Of a stretch of 64,000 nt of DNA, positions 24,291-33,806 are shown piece after piece (the stretch's first letter is position 1; every line of letters begins with the position of its first letter). The stretch is from NCBI RefSeq assembly GCF_012516495.1, contig NZ_CP051214.1, positions 744,001 through 808,000 of the forward strand, in the 5' to 3' direction. The position numbers were made by a program, and so were the translations under genes. Below the pieces are notes generated by a model. That model searched no databases. It saw nothing but the letters and a program-made list of their open reading frames with translations, and was not told the DNA's origin. This DNA is from Mycoplasma sp. 1654_15 (lineage in GTDB: Bacteria > Bacillota_I > Bacilli_A > Mycoplasmatales > Metamycoplasmataceae).

Positions 24291-24695
24291 CTCTTGGGTT
24301 TGTAAAGTTAAATTTTCTGTGTCTTCTTTTTGATGCTCGTCGTTTTCTTCTTGAATATCGTCGTTAAATACTTCTTCTGCTTCTTCACTTAATGGAATTT
24401 CTAAAAGTTTTTCTTTAATTAATTCTCTTTGTTGTTCTTGTTCTTTATATTTTACTAAATCTTTATGGTATACATAAAAGCCTGCAAAAAATGCTGAAGC
24501 AACAACAAATAAAATTAAAAATCCAACCACTATAATTCCTTCAATTATGAAGCTTGCAAACTCAGTACCACCTACTTTAGCATAAACATAATAGGCTAAA
24601 ATTCCTGCGAATGCAAGATAAGCTACAATTGATAAAATAAAGAAATGAATAGCTGTTTTTTTGTATTTTTTAGCATCAATATCTGTTAATATCAT
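24288..24695 (-). CDS. Small two-span membrane protein with acidic tail
   Basis: Unrecognised 135-residue protein. Two hydrophobic helices (about residues 15-40 and 47-72) and a charged C-terminal half ending in a strongly acidic Glu/Asp/Gln-rich tail. The ATG at 24695 has an AAAGGAAAA ribosome site and a TATAAT box at 24723-24728. It has its own terminator before parE. Divergent from uvrC. Confidence 0.75.
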   Translation of the reverse strand: MILTDIDAKKYKKTAIHFFILSIVAYLAFAGILAYYVYAKVGGTEFASFIIEGIIVVGFLILFVVASAFFAGFYVYHKDLVKYKEQEQQRELIKEKLLEIPLSEEAEEVFNDDIQEENDEHQKEDTENLTLQTQE

Positions 24696-24722
24696 TTTTT
24701 CCTTTAAGTCGAAATTATTTTA

Positions 24723-24728
24723 ATTATA
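24723..24728 (-). promoter_or_regulatory. TATAAT -10 box of the 24288-24695 gene
   Basis: Perfect TATAAT on the minus strand 28 bases before the start codon. Confidence 0.5.
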
Positions 24729-24752
24729 CAACAATTTTTAATATTTATTTAA

Positions 24753-24758
24753 TATAAT
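24753..24758 (+). promoter_or_regulatory. TATAAT -10 box of uvrC
   Basis: Perfect TATAAT 15 bases before the uvrC ATG. The short distance implies a transcript with almost no leader. Confidence 0.5.
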
Positions 24759-24772
24759 AATAAAATTAGAAA

Positions 24773-26455
24773 ATGGAAAAATTTAAACAACTAATTGAGC
24801 GAAAAAAATTTCCAAAAACATTTGGAGTTTACAAATTTTTAGACCAAAATAAAAATGTTTTATATGTAGGAAAAGCTAAAAATATTTTTAATAGAATGAA
24901 ACAATACGCAACTGGTCATATTAATTCTTACAAAACAAATTCGTTAATAAATCAAACTGAAGATATAGACTTTTTTATTACGGATTCAGAAAATAATGCC
25001 TTGATCTTAGAAGATAAATGAATAAAATTATATAATCCAACTTTTAATATTTTACTAAAAGATGATCATACTTATCCTTACATTGAAATTAACAAAAATT
25101 TAGACATTAAATTAGCTTATAGGATTTCTAGTAAACATAATTTTTATTTTGGTCCCTTTACTAAAAAAACTGATGCTTGGCACTTACAAAGATATTTAGA
25201 AAGTAAAATTAAATTTGAAAAAGGTCTTCCTATAGAAAATCTATCAATTGAAGAAAAACAAAGTAAATTTGAGTTGTGTAAAAAGATTTTAAAAATGAAA
25301 AATGCTTCTTTTTTGAAGCAAATTTATGAAGAAGAAAAATTTTACGTAGAGCAAGAGCAGTATGAAAGAGCCAGTGAACTAAAAAAAGTTAGGCTCGCAT
25401 TATCTGATTTACAAAACCAAAACAATAATATTTCTTTAACAGATCAAAAAGACATTGATTTTATTTATGCAGAAGAAAATAGCTCTTTTGTTTTTATTTC
25501 GTTTCTTTTTTATAGAAATGGAACTTTATTTTCGTATAAGAATTTGAGTTTAAATTTAATTTTTAACCTGGAAGAAACTTTTGCTATATTTTTAAAAAAT
25601 TACTATAAAACTAATTTAATTCCTGACCAAATTGTCTTAGAATCTACATGAGCCAACTGGGACTTAATCAATGAATTTAAAAATTTAAATATAGTTTTTT
25701 CTAATAACAAAAAATTCAATCAAGTAATGCAAATGGCAAAAGAAAATAATAAATTTTTTGTTCAAGAAAAATTAAACATCCTTGAAAAAGAAGAACAAAA
25801 AGAGAATTTAATCCTTAAAAAAGTAGCAAATGATCTAAATATTGCAAAAGCAAATAAAATAATGATTATCGATAATTCTCACTCTAATTTTGAAAATGTA
25901 GTTACTGGAATTATCTTTTTTATTGATGGTATTCATATAAACAAATTTAATAGGTTTTTTAATGTTTCTAAATCTTTAAAATCAGATTTAGATTTTATGT
26001 ATGAAAGTATCAAAAAATACTTTTCAATTAAAACTTTTCTAAAACCAGATGTTATTTTTGTAGATGGTGCACAACAACAAATAAAAAAAGCACAACAAGC
26101 TTTGAGAGAATCAAACATTTATGTACCTTTGTTTGGTATTGTTAAAAATGCACAACATAAAACTAGTTATGTCTTGAATGAAAAATGTCAAAAAGTTGAA
26201 AATATTAGTCAAGAATCCTTCAATTTCCTTTCTAATATGCAAATCCAAGTAGATAAATATGCAAAGATAAAGCACAGAAAAAGAAACATAAAAATTTTAA
26301 CTTCTTCTTTTTTAGATAAATTAAATATTGATATAAACACTCAAGAGAAACTTTTAGCTTACTTTAAAACTTATCAAAATATTAAAGAAGCTAATGAAGA
26401 AGAATTAAAATTATTTTTAAATTCTGAACAGATCAAAAAACTCAAAAATAATTAA
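24773..26455 (+). CDS. uvrC: UvrABC excinuclease subunit C
   Basis: 560-residue nuclease that makes both cuts in nucleotide excision repair. GIY-YIG domain at the N terminus (FGVYKF and VLYVGKAKN), UVR domain near 200-230 (EEKFYVEQEQYERASELKK), an RNase H-like second nuclease with IDNSH near 370 and VIFVDGAQQQ near 430, and a C-terminal helix-hairpin-helix. The GIY is GVY and the YIG is YVG, within family variation. Start follows a TATAAT box closely and has no strong ribosome site, so the mRNA may be leaderless. Confidence 0.93.
25304..25319. repeat. CTTC...GAAG dyad in uvrC
   Basis: GCTTC, six T, GAAGC; a variant of the dyad in the UVR-domain coding region. Confidence 0.5.
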
Positions 26456-26458
26456 TGA

Positions 26459-26720
26459 AAGAAAACAACTAGGATTTAATTTTTTGTTGTTTAATTCATA
26501 TAGTTTATATGCTAAAGCTATGTATTCGCATAAACCTTTGTTATTTCCTAAATCCGTATAACTAATTTATTCTTCAGTGATTAACGATTTGAACCACTAA
26601 GAATGTGGAACTTCATAATACACTGATACTATTGATGAGTCTTTACTGTAATTATCTAAATTTATTGTGAAATAATGTTTTTGAAATTTAAAGATATGTA
26701 AAAGAACTTTATGTTAAAAA
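26459..26720 (-). pseudogene. Remnant of a mycoplasma-type cysteine peptidase
   Basis: The minus strand carries a broken frame with the fragments VSVYYEVPHS, WFKSLI and YTDLGNNKGLCEYIALAYKL, separated by TAG and TAA stops in the same frame. The order PHS-WFK...GLCEY-ALA resembles the start of the putative cysteine (C39-like) peptidases found in many mycoplasmas, with the Cys of LCEY as probable nucleophile. No start or full domain remains. The family call is from memory and not from a search. Confidence 0.45.
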
Positions 26721-26827
26721 ATACCTATTTTAATGAAACTCGATAATTGTATAATTTAAATTATTTTGTTTTATAAATATGCATTTTTTACTTTACAAAA
26801 ATATAAATATAGAAGAAAAGTAAAGAA

Positions 26828-26862
26828 AATAAAATACCACAAATACATTGTGGTATTTTATA
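26828..26862. terminator. Hairpin terminator
   Basis: AAAATACCACA and TGTGGTATTTT pair with a seven-base loop. It lies after the 3' end of the membrane protein gene at 26904 and has A and T tracts on both sides. Confidence 0.7.
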
Positions 26863-26903
26863 ATCTATACTTATTTTTAATTTTTTAATAGCTTGTTTTA
26901 TTC

Positions 26904-27467
26904 TTAATATGAATATTTGTTTTTTAATTTTTCTATATATTCTTTTTCTTCTTTAATAAATGGAATAAATATTAAATTAGTTACTAACATAACAACTGCT
27001 CAATATATTATAACTATTCCAAAACAGGTAACAATTTGTTTAAGATATATTTTTTCATCAAAAATAGAAGTCGAAAATATGTAAAAGAGAAACACTAAAA
27101 AGGCTAATATTTTTGAAAAAAATAAGATTCTAAACTGAAATTTTTTAAAATCTCATCTTTGTTCGATAACATCAAATTTATTGTTATGTTTTAATCCAAA
27201 AATTAATGGAAATAGAATAAATAATACTCTATTTTTTACAGTTGAAATATATTTAAGTGAAAAGAATATTTGATATATTAAAGAAAAAAAAGTAATTAGA
27301 CCAAATCCAGGAAGAAGAATTAATGATATAAATAAACCATTTCAACCCTCTCCTTGTGGGATTAAGCCTATAGAAATGAAGAAAAAAACCAATAAATGAA
27401 TTATAAAAAATCATCTAAAAAATGAAATAAATAAAAAAGTTATTAATTTGAATTTATTTGGTTGCAA
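26904..27467 (-). CDS. Four-span membrane protein with TTG start
   Basis: Unrecognised 187-residue hydrophobic protein. Helices lie near residues 8-35, 45-68, 108-132 and 143-168, and the tail is charged (KEEKEYIEKLKNKY). The proposed TTG at 27467 is four bases after a perfect AGGAGG; no ATG fits. Four in-frame UGA codons as Trp explain why it is easily missed. The A8 run at 27284-27291 was checked and the frame is intact. Followed by a terminator; upstream lies asnA on the same strand, 73 bases away. Confidence 0.65.
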
Positions 27468-27540
27468 TTTACCTCCTGTAATTATTTTACTACCAATTTA
27501 CTACCAAACAAATAAACTAAAAAATTGTTTTTTTAAAGTT

Positions 27541-28524
27541 TTACAATAAAATTATGTTTTCCTTTTTGGTTTTTTCAAGAATTTCTTTAGGTCAGTAGCT
27601 AGATTGAACTTCTCCAATGTGTGCTTTTTCTAATAAAAACATACATAATCTACTTTGACCTATACCACCACCAATAGAAAATGGTAGGTTTTCATTTACT
27701 AGATCATTATGAAATTTTGATTTCTTTTCTAATTCTAGTTTAGTTAATTTACTTTGTTCTAATAAGGCTTTTGCATCTACTCTTATACCCATTGAAGAAA
27801 TTTCGATAGCCTTATCTAAAGTTTCGTGATAAAAAATTAAATCTCCATTTAAATTTCAATCGTCATAGTCGATAGCTCTAGATGAATGTACTTGTCCAGA
27901 TTTTAATTTTCAACCTACTCTTATAACAAAAAAAGCTTTAGCTTTTTCTTTTGAAAATTTGGTTTCTCTTTCTGATGGACTAAGTTCAGGATATAAATCT
28001 TCTAGTTCTTGTGAGTCTATAAAAACAAGCTCTTTTGGTAATTTGATTTTAAGTTGTGGGTATTTTTTTACTAATTCTTCTTCTGTTTTTCTTATTTGAT
28101 CATAAATAGTTTTTACAGTTTGTTTTAAGTAATCTAAATTTCTGTCTTCTTTTTTAATAATTTTTTCCCAGTCTCACTGGTCTACATAGTATGAGTGAAA
28201 AGGAGATAGTATTTCTTCTTTTCTAATTGCATTCATATCAGTGTATAGACCTTTATAAACATAAAAATCGTACTCTCTTAAAGCATATCTTTTTCATTTA
28301 GCTAGTGAATGAACAATTTCTAATTTGGTATCAAGACCTTTAGGAACAAATGAAACAGCTGCTTCTCCATTTAAAGTGTCATTTAATCCTGTTAGAGGTT
28401 CTACAAATAAAGGTGCAGTGGCTCTTGTTAAAGATAAAGCCTCAGATAAAAATTTAGGAAATAATATTTTAATGTTTTCAATTGCTTTTTGTGTTTCAAA
28501 AATATTTAATTTTGATTTATACAT
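27541..28524 (-). CDS. asnA: Aspartate--ammonia ligase (asparagine synthetase A)
   Basis: 327-residue cytoplasmic enzyme forming asparagine from aspartate, ammonia and ATP; related to class II synthetases. Conserved stretches include [20 protein letters not shown] near the N terminus, HSYYVDQWDWEKI near residue 115, AIDYDDW near 220 and [11 protein letters not shown] near 290. Length matches the usual 330. Preceded by an unusually long leader of about 230 bases from the nearest TATAAT (28754-28759). Confidence 0.94.
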
Positions 28525-28753
28525 ATTACCTTTCTATGTTAGATATCTAAATAGAAACTTTTTTAGCAACAAAAATTATTTGATAAACTTTGGAATAATC
28601 AAAACTTATAATTTATGTTACTAAATACTATAAGTTTCAATTAATTAAAATTATTTAAATTAACAAAGTTATTATTAAAAACTACACTATTAAATAAGTG
28701 ATTTATCTGATTCTGATTTAAATTTAATAATAAAAACTTCATTAGTGAGTTAA

Positions 28754-28759
28754 ATTATA
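28754..28759 (-). promoter_or_regulatory. TATAAT -10 candidate for asnA
   Basis: Perfect TATAAT on the minus strand, about 230 bases before asnA. A closer, weaker promoter is possible. Confidence 0.35.
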
Positions 28760-28782
28760 CTCTTTTTTTAAAATTAAAAAAA

Positions 28783-28806
28783 TACATCTTATAAAGATGT
28801 ATTTTG
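28783..28806 (-). terminator. Terminator after tRNA-Ile
   Basis: AATACATCTT and AAGATGTATT form a hairpin followed by a T run on the minus strand, 14 bases after the tRNA CCA end. Confidence 0.75.
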
Positions 28807-28819
28807 GTCAAAAACGATA

Positions 28820-28896
28820 TGGTGGGAACGAATGGGATCGAACCATCGACCTCACGATTATCAGTCGTGTGCTCTAACCATCTGAGCTACGCTCCC
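28820..28896 (-). tRNA. tRNA-Ile (anticodon GAT)
   Basis: 77-base tRNA. Acceptor GGGAGCG pairs with CGTTCCC allowing one G-T, D-arm GCTCAGATGGTTAGAGC, anticodon loop CTGATAA, T-loop GTTCGATCC, encoded CCA. It lies 46 bases after rpsI and may be co-transcribed with it. Confidence 0.96.
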
Positions 28897-28901
28897 AATA
28901 A

Positions 28902-28922
28902 TATTAGCAACAAGGTTGCTAA
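28902..28922. other. Perfect 9-bp hairpin between rpsI and tRNA-Ile
   Basis: ATTAGCAAC, a three-base loop, then GTTGCTAAT. It has no T tract on the minus strand, so it may be a processing site or weak attenuator rather than a terminator. Confidence 0.55.
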
Positions 28923-28942
28923 TGTATATTATACTATAAAAA

Positions 28943-29341
28943 TTAACGTTTTGAAAATTGTCTTGAACGACGTGCAGCTCTGAGTCCGAATTTCTTTCTT
29001 TCTTTTGCTCGTGCATCACGAGTTAACATACCTTTTGATTTTAAATCAGGACGGTAATCTGCAGATGCTTCTAATAATGCTCTAGCAATTCCTAATCTTA
29101 TAGCTCCTGCTTGCCCTGATAAACCACCACCTGAAGCATTTACATTAATATCTCATTGATTGGTTGTTTTTGTTATCTCTAATGGTTGTAATGCCTCTTG
29201 AATTAAAAGGTCTAATTTTAAATATTCTTTTGCTGAACGTTTATTAACTTTAAATTCACCTGTTCCTGGAGTAATTATGACTCTTGCAACTGAAGATTTT
29301 CTTCTTCCTAATCCACGATAAGTAATTTTTTTATCTGCCAT
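28943..29341 (-). CDS. rpsI: 30S ribosomal protein S9
   Basis: 132-residue small-subunit protein whose C-terminal tail reaches the P-site tRNA. The N terminus has [14 protein letters not shown], the middle [19 protein letters not shown], and the end is the universal basic tail finishing in SKR. One UGA reads as Trp in the middle. Two bases separate it from the rplM stop, the usual rplM-rpsI pair. Confidence 0.97.
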
Positions 29342-29343
29342 AA

Positions 29344-29781
29344 CTATTTACCTACCTTTAAAATTTCTGGTTTTTGTGCTTCATGTTTATGTTCTGGACC
29401 TGCATAAACAAATAAATTTTTTCTTTGTTTATCTCCCAATTTGGTGTGAGGTAACATTCCTCAAACTGCTTTTTCTATTAAAGCAATTGGTTTTTTAGCT
29501 CTTAAATTTTTAGCATTTATTGTTTTTAATCCACCAGGATATCCTGAGTGTGAATAATAGATTTTTTGCTCTTCTTTTTTAGCTGTTAAAACTATTTTAT
29601 CAGCATTTATAATAATGATATTGTCTCCCATATCCACATTTGGTGTGAAATTAGGGCTAGTTTTACCTCTTAAGTGAGAAGCTGCTAATGTTGCTAACCT
29701 ACCAAGTACTTGTCCAGCAGCGTCAATAACATATCACTTTTTAGTAACTTCTTTATGTTTTACTAGTGTGGTTTGTCTCAT
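29344..29781 (-). CDS. rplM: 50S ribosomal protein L13
   Basis: 145-residue large-subunit protein. Conserved stretches [38 protein letters not shown] and [19 protein letters not shown] are present. First gene of the rplM-rpsI operon, with an AAGGAA ribosome site and a TATAAT box about 65 bases upstream. Confidence 0.97.
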
Positions 29782-29843
29782 CACAATTCCTTTTTATTTT
29801 TTAATAATGTAAAAATAATGTAACAGGTTAAGTAAGTTTTTAA

Positions 29844-29849
29844 ATTATA
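29844..29849 (-). promoter_or_regulatory. TATAAT -10 box of rplM-rpsI
   Basis: Perfect TATAAT on the minus strand, with a TTGTTT about 19 bases farther upstream as a possible -35. Confidence 0.5.
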
Positions 29850-29939
29850 CATTTTTATTTGAAAAACCAAACAAAAAAATCGAGTTTTTACTAATTAATT
29901 TTATTTTATTTAAATATTTAAATTAGTTTATTAATTTAT

Positions 29940-29945
29940 TATAAT
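29940..29945 (+). promoter_or_regulatory. TATAAT -10 box of the sugar-type ABC operon
   Basis: Perfect TATAAT 13 bases before the ATG at 29958, so the transcript would have almost no leader. Confidence 0.5.
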
Positions 29946-29957
29946 AATTCCTAAATT

Positions 29958-31196
29958 ATGAACTCAACAGATTTTTTAATTAAGATTGAAAATTTAAAAT
30001 TTCAGTATGACAAGAAACAAGTTTCATTAGACATTGAAAATTTAGTGTTTCAAAAAAATAAAATAATTACTTTATTAGGTCCTTCAGGTTCGGGAAAAAC
30101 AACTTTTTTGAACTTACTAATAGGATTTTTGAAGCCAAAAGAAGGAAAAATTCTTATAAATGAAGACCCAGAATTTTCTAATTTTGGTTTTATTATGCAA
30201 GATAATAACCTTTATGAAGAAATAAGTGTCTTTAAAAATGTTTACTTAAGTGCAAAAAATTCTTCAAGATGAAAGTCAGAAACACGATTTAATTTTTGAA
30301 GCGAAGTAAAAAATAAGTTTTTTGCTTCAAATTTGAAGCAAAAACAAGTTCAAAATTTAGATAATGATTTTGAAAATTACAAGAAAAAATGTATTCATAT
30401 AGAAAAACACCAAGTTTTATATAGTAAGTTATTATATTTACATATTCTTTCTAAATTACTTGTTTTATCCTTTAAAAATAAAAGTTTATTTCTGTTTTTA
30501 CTCAAAAATAATTATTTGTATAAATTCTTTAAAAAGTCTTTTTTACCTATAGCAAAAAAACTTCAAATTGAAGAAATAATTAATAAAAAAGCAAGTAATA
30601 TCAGTGGTGGGCAAAAACAAAGAGTTGCATTTGCTAAAGCTATAATTAAAAATACAAAATTAATTTTTATGGATGAACCTTTTGCTGCGTTAGATGCTAA
30701 AATCAAGGAATCTACAATTAATTGACTTGAAAAAATTAAAAATGAATTTGATTTATCAATAATTTTAGTAACACATGATCAAACTGACGCTTTAAAAATT
30801 AGTGATCAAATTACTGTTATGAATCAAGGAAAAATTATGCAATTTGGCAGTGCTGAAGAACTATATAATAATCCTACAAACCTGTTTGTTGCAAAATTTT
30901 TAGGCTTTCCAGAAATTAATTATTTAAAGACTGAAAATGATATTGATTTTTATGTCAGATCTAACAAAATTTTAGTATCTAGCCAAGAAAAAGAAGGATA
31001 TTTACCTTTTAAAATACAATCTAAAAAGCTTGTTGGAGAATCTATACTATATAAATTAATAAGTATAAATAGTACAAAAGCAACTAACTTAGAATTTTTA
31101 CAAACCATTAATTTTGAAGTGAATTCTATTGTTTATTTAAAAATAAAAGATGAAGATATTTTAAAGTTTGATGCTTTAGGTCAGAGGGTAAGATAA
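29958..31196 (+). CDS. ABC importer ATPase, UgpC/MalK type
   Basis: 412-residue cytoplasmic ATPase driving a carbohydrate-type importer. Walker A GPSGSGKTT near residue 37-45, Q-loop FIMQDNN near 75, signature [14 protein letters not shown] near 216-229, Walker B LIFMDEPFAALD near 234-245, H-loop VTHDQTDAL near 272 and a short C-terminal TOBE-like region. Between Q-loop and signature lies an extra segment of roughly 95 residues (about 100-195), basic and hydrophobic, absent from ordinary MalK proteins; insertions here are known in mycoplasma homologues. It is followed one base later by two permease genes. Substrate is likely a sugar or glycerol derivative. Confidence 0.88.
30319..30344. repeat. 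26-base perfect palindrome inside the ABC ATPase gene
   Basis: Perfect palindrome with GCTTCAAATTTGAAGC at its core, within the extra segment of the ATPase. Member of the CTTC...GAAG dyads seen across the window. Confidence 0.7.
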
Positions 31197-31197
31197 A

Positions 31198-32208
31198 ATG
31201 AATAAAAAAAGTAAATATTTTGCTAAATTGTCTTCATTTTCTGAAGAAACTTTTAAAAAAATCTCTTCTGGTATTAAGAAAAATTGGAAGGGTTTTACAC
31301 TTATTGCCCCGTTGTTAATTTTTTTAATTGTTTTTTCTGTTTATCCTTTATTTAATGCGTTTTTTTATTCCTTGAAAGACTTTGAAAAACATAGTAGAAT
31401 AAAATGACATATCGGAATTGGTAGCTATCATAGTTTGATGGCAGATAATAGATTTCACGATAGTATTAAAAATTCAACTATATTATTTTTTATTGCTTCT
31501 CCTATTGCTATTATTTTAGGTTTTGCGATTGCTTTAGTTATATCCTCGCTAATGTCAAAACTTTCGAGAAACATTTTTATAACTGCACTTTATTCACAAT
31601 TTTTTATTTCTGCATTTGCTATCAGTGTAGCTTTTGTTCTTTTATTTGGAGACAGAAATGTTTTAAGTGTGTTACTAAAGTGAAATTATGACTTTGTAAG
31701 CGGTAATAAAAGAACACCTTTAATAATTTTGTTATGTTTATTTCAGCTTTGAAGAGCTATCCCATTTAATGCAGTACTATTTTGTTTTGCAATTAATAAA
31801 ATTAACCTTAAATATAGTAAAAATATAAAAATTGATTCTTTGAGTATGGTTGATAAGGTTAAAAACTTGTATTTTCCAGAAATGAAAATTACTATTTTTA
31901 ACATAGCTTATACTAACTTTATTTTTGCTGCTTTACTATATCCTCAAGTTTTAATAGGAAGTAAAGATTTATCTAATTATCACGGAGACACACTCGCTTC
32001 TTATATTATTTCCAAAATTACTGTAAGTGCTAATCCTTCTTTAGCTATGGCTGCTTCATTTTTCTCTTTTGTTTACTTGTGTTTTCTTCTTTTATCTGTC
32101 TTTTTAATGCGTTGAAAATTTATAAAGTTATATATTAAATGAATTTCTAAAGGTTGAAAATTCATTTTGCATTTATTAAAAGGAGGAAAAAATGAAACTA
32201 TTAGCTAA
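31198..32208 (+). CDS. ABC sugar-type permease, UgpA/MalF-like
   Basis: 336-residue membrane subunit. A charged N terminus is followed by a first helix near residue 35-60 (FTLIAPLLIFLIVFSVYPLF, typical of this family) and about five more helices. The cytoplasmic EAA loop is degenerate (IDSLSMVDKVKNLYFPEM) but positioned correctly near residue 212-230. Stop overlaps the next gene by 17 bases. Many UGA codons as Trp. Confidence 0.85.
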
Positions 32209-33046
32209 TAAAAACTTGTATATTGGTTATAAACTAATATTTGAACTTTTGAAATACTCTTTAATTACTTTTGTTATTATTTTAGTTCTTTTTCCTATTT
32301 ATTTTTTAATAGTACAAGCTTCTTTAAGTAATAGTGAAACGTTGTCTACAAATGTTTATTTAACTCCAAAAGATAGTTTGTGGACTAATATAAAAGAAGT
32401 GCTTGATGATTTATTTTTAAATGGTTTTAAGAATTCAATGTTAAGTGTTTTGCTAATAAATTTTTTAAGACTTTCATTGTATACTTTAGCATCATTTGGG
32501 CTCATGAAACTCAGTAAATTAAGTAAAAAAATATTTTATTTATTCTTCATTTTTGTTTCTCTTACACCAGAAATTTCACTATATATGGGATATAAAATCT
32601 TATTATACAAAAGTAATATATTGAATAATTCCGTAATTTTTCCTTTAATTATTAATCAAATTTTTTCATTTTTCTTATTTATGTATTTATATAAAATATT
32701 GTCTTCAGTACCTGAAAATAAAATTAAATTAATGAAGATTGATAACTTAAACTTACTTCAAAGATTTTTTTATGTTTACTTAAAATATTTAAAAATGCCA
32801 TATTTTTTAATCATTATCTTTTCTTCAATACAAGCTTGAAATGATTATTTATGACCTACTTTTATACTAAATGCCTCAAAAGAACAAACCATTTCTACTT
32901 GATTTACTTTTGCAGGAAGTAAAGATCAATCTGCTAATTTTTACAACCTAAAAGCCGCGGCATCATTGGTTGCTGTAATTATTCCTTTACTAACTTATTT
33001 AATTTGTTCTCCATTTGTTAACAAGCAAATTTCTAAAGGTTTTTAA
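32192..33046 (+). CDS. ABC sugar-type permease, UgpE/MalG-like
   Basis: 284-residue second permease of the importer. Six helices; first one near residue 20-45. The EAA loop is again weak (LMKIDNLNLLQRFFYVYLKY near 177-196). The C terminus has the WNDYLWPT stretch characteristic of MalG/UgpE proteins. The ATG at 32192 is set by an AAGGAGG ribosome site. Its 3' end overlaps the convergent rsmA by 14 bases. No substrate-binding lipoprotein gene follows in this window. Confidence 0.86.
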
Positions 33047-33806
33047 AAAATTCAAATATTTGTTTGTAATTTTCAAGACTAATTTCTTGTGGTCTAATTT
33101 TATGATTTAAAGAAAAATGATTAAATATTTTTTTAATTTTTTCTTCATTTATGAAGGTAGATAGATTATTATAAAATGTTTTTCTTTTCATAGAAAAACA
33201 TTTTTTTGTAAAACTAAAAAATTCTTGAATATTTTGTTGATCAAGATTTTTTTTAAATTCAAAAGTTACCAAAGCAGAATTAACTTTGGGTTGTGGCACA
33301 AAACTAGATGGTAGGATTTTTAGTTCTTTTTTTACTTCTGCAACTAACTGACAAGCAAGAGATAACTTGGAAAAATTACTTGTTTTTTCTTTTGCAACAA
33401 TTCTATCTGCTACTTCTTCTTGTACCATAATTACCATTTTCGAAAACATAGAAAGATTCTCAAAAATTTTAAACAAAATGTCACTTGTAATGTAATAAGG
33501 TAAATTAGCAACTAGAATTTTTGACTCATTAAAATTTAAATCTGCTTTTAAAAAGTCTTCGTTTTTGATTTCTAATTTTGAACTTGTAATTTTGTTTTTT
33601 AAAATTTCAATTAATTCTGCATCTATTTCATAAGCCAATAAAGACTTAGCTTTTTCTAACAAAGGAATTGTAATAGCTCCCAAACCTGGACCAATTTCTA
33701 GTATATCTTGATTTTCTGGATTTGCTAGTTCAATAATTTTTTGAATTATAAAATTATCTTTTAAAAAATTTTGTCCATACTTCTTTTTGGCTTTTATATT
33801 ATTCAT
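33033..33806 (-). CDS. rsmA: 16S rRNA dimethyladenosine transferase
   Basis: 257-residue SAM-dependent methylase (KsgA) that modifies two adenines in the 3' loop of 16S rRNA. KKKYGQNFLKD at the N terminus, SAM-binding EIGPGLGAIT near 39-48, catalytic NLPYYIT near 101-107 and FVPQPKVNSALV near 170. Starts inside the last 8 bases of the tatD fusion gene. Confidence 0.95.
   Translation of the reverse strand: MNNIKAKKKYGQNFLKDNFIIQKIIELANPENQDILEIGPGLGAITIPLLEKAKSLLAYEIDAELIEILKNKITSSKLEIKNEDFLKADLNFNESKILVANLPYYITSDILFKIFENLSMFSKMVIMVQEEVADRIVAKEKTSNFSKLSLACQLVAEVKKELKILPSSFVPQPKVNSALVTFEFKKNLDQQNIQEFFSFTKKCFSMKRKTFYNNLSTFINEEKIKKIFNHFSLNHKIRPQEISLENYKQIFEFFKNL

Larger units (their letters stand above)
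28525..28819. other. Intergenic region upstream of asnA
   Basis: About 295 AT-rich bases. Holds the terminator of tRNA-Ile (28783-28806) and a minus-strand TATAAT at 28754-28759. No gene and no T-box consensus is visible in the leader. Confidence 0.4.

Noticed and set aside
27284-27291. Possible frameshift at an A8 run in the 26904-27467 gene
   Set aside because: On recounting, eight bases keep one frame open from the TTG start to the TAA at 26904.
28525-28753. T-box riboswitch for asnA
   Set aside because: No AGGGTGG-type T-box sequence or matching antiterminator is visible.
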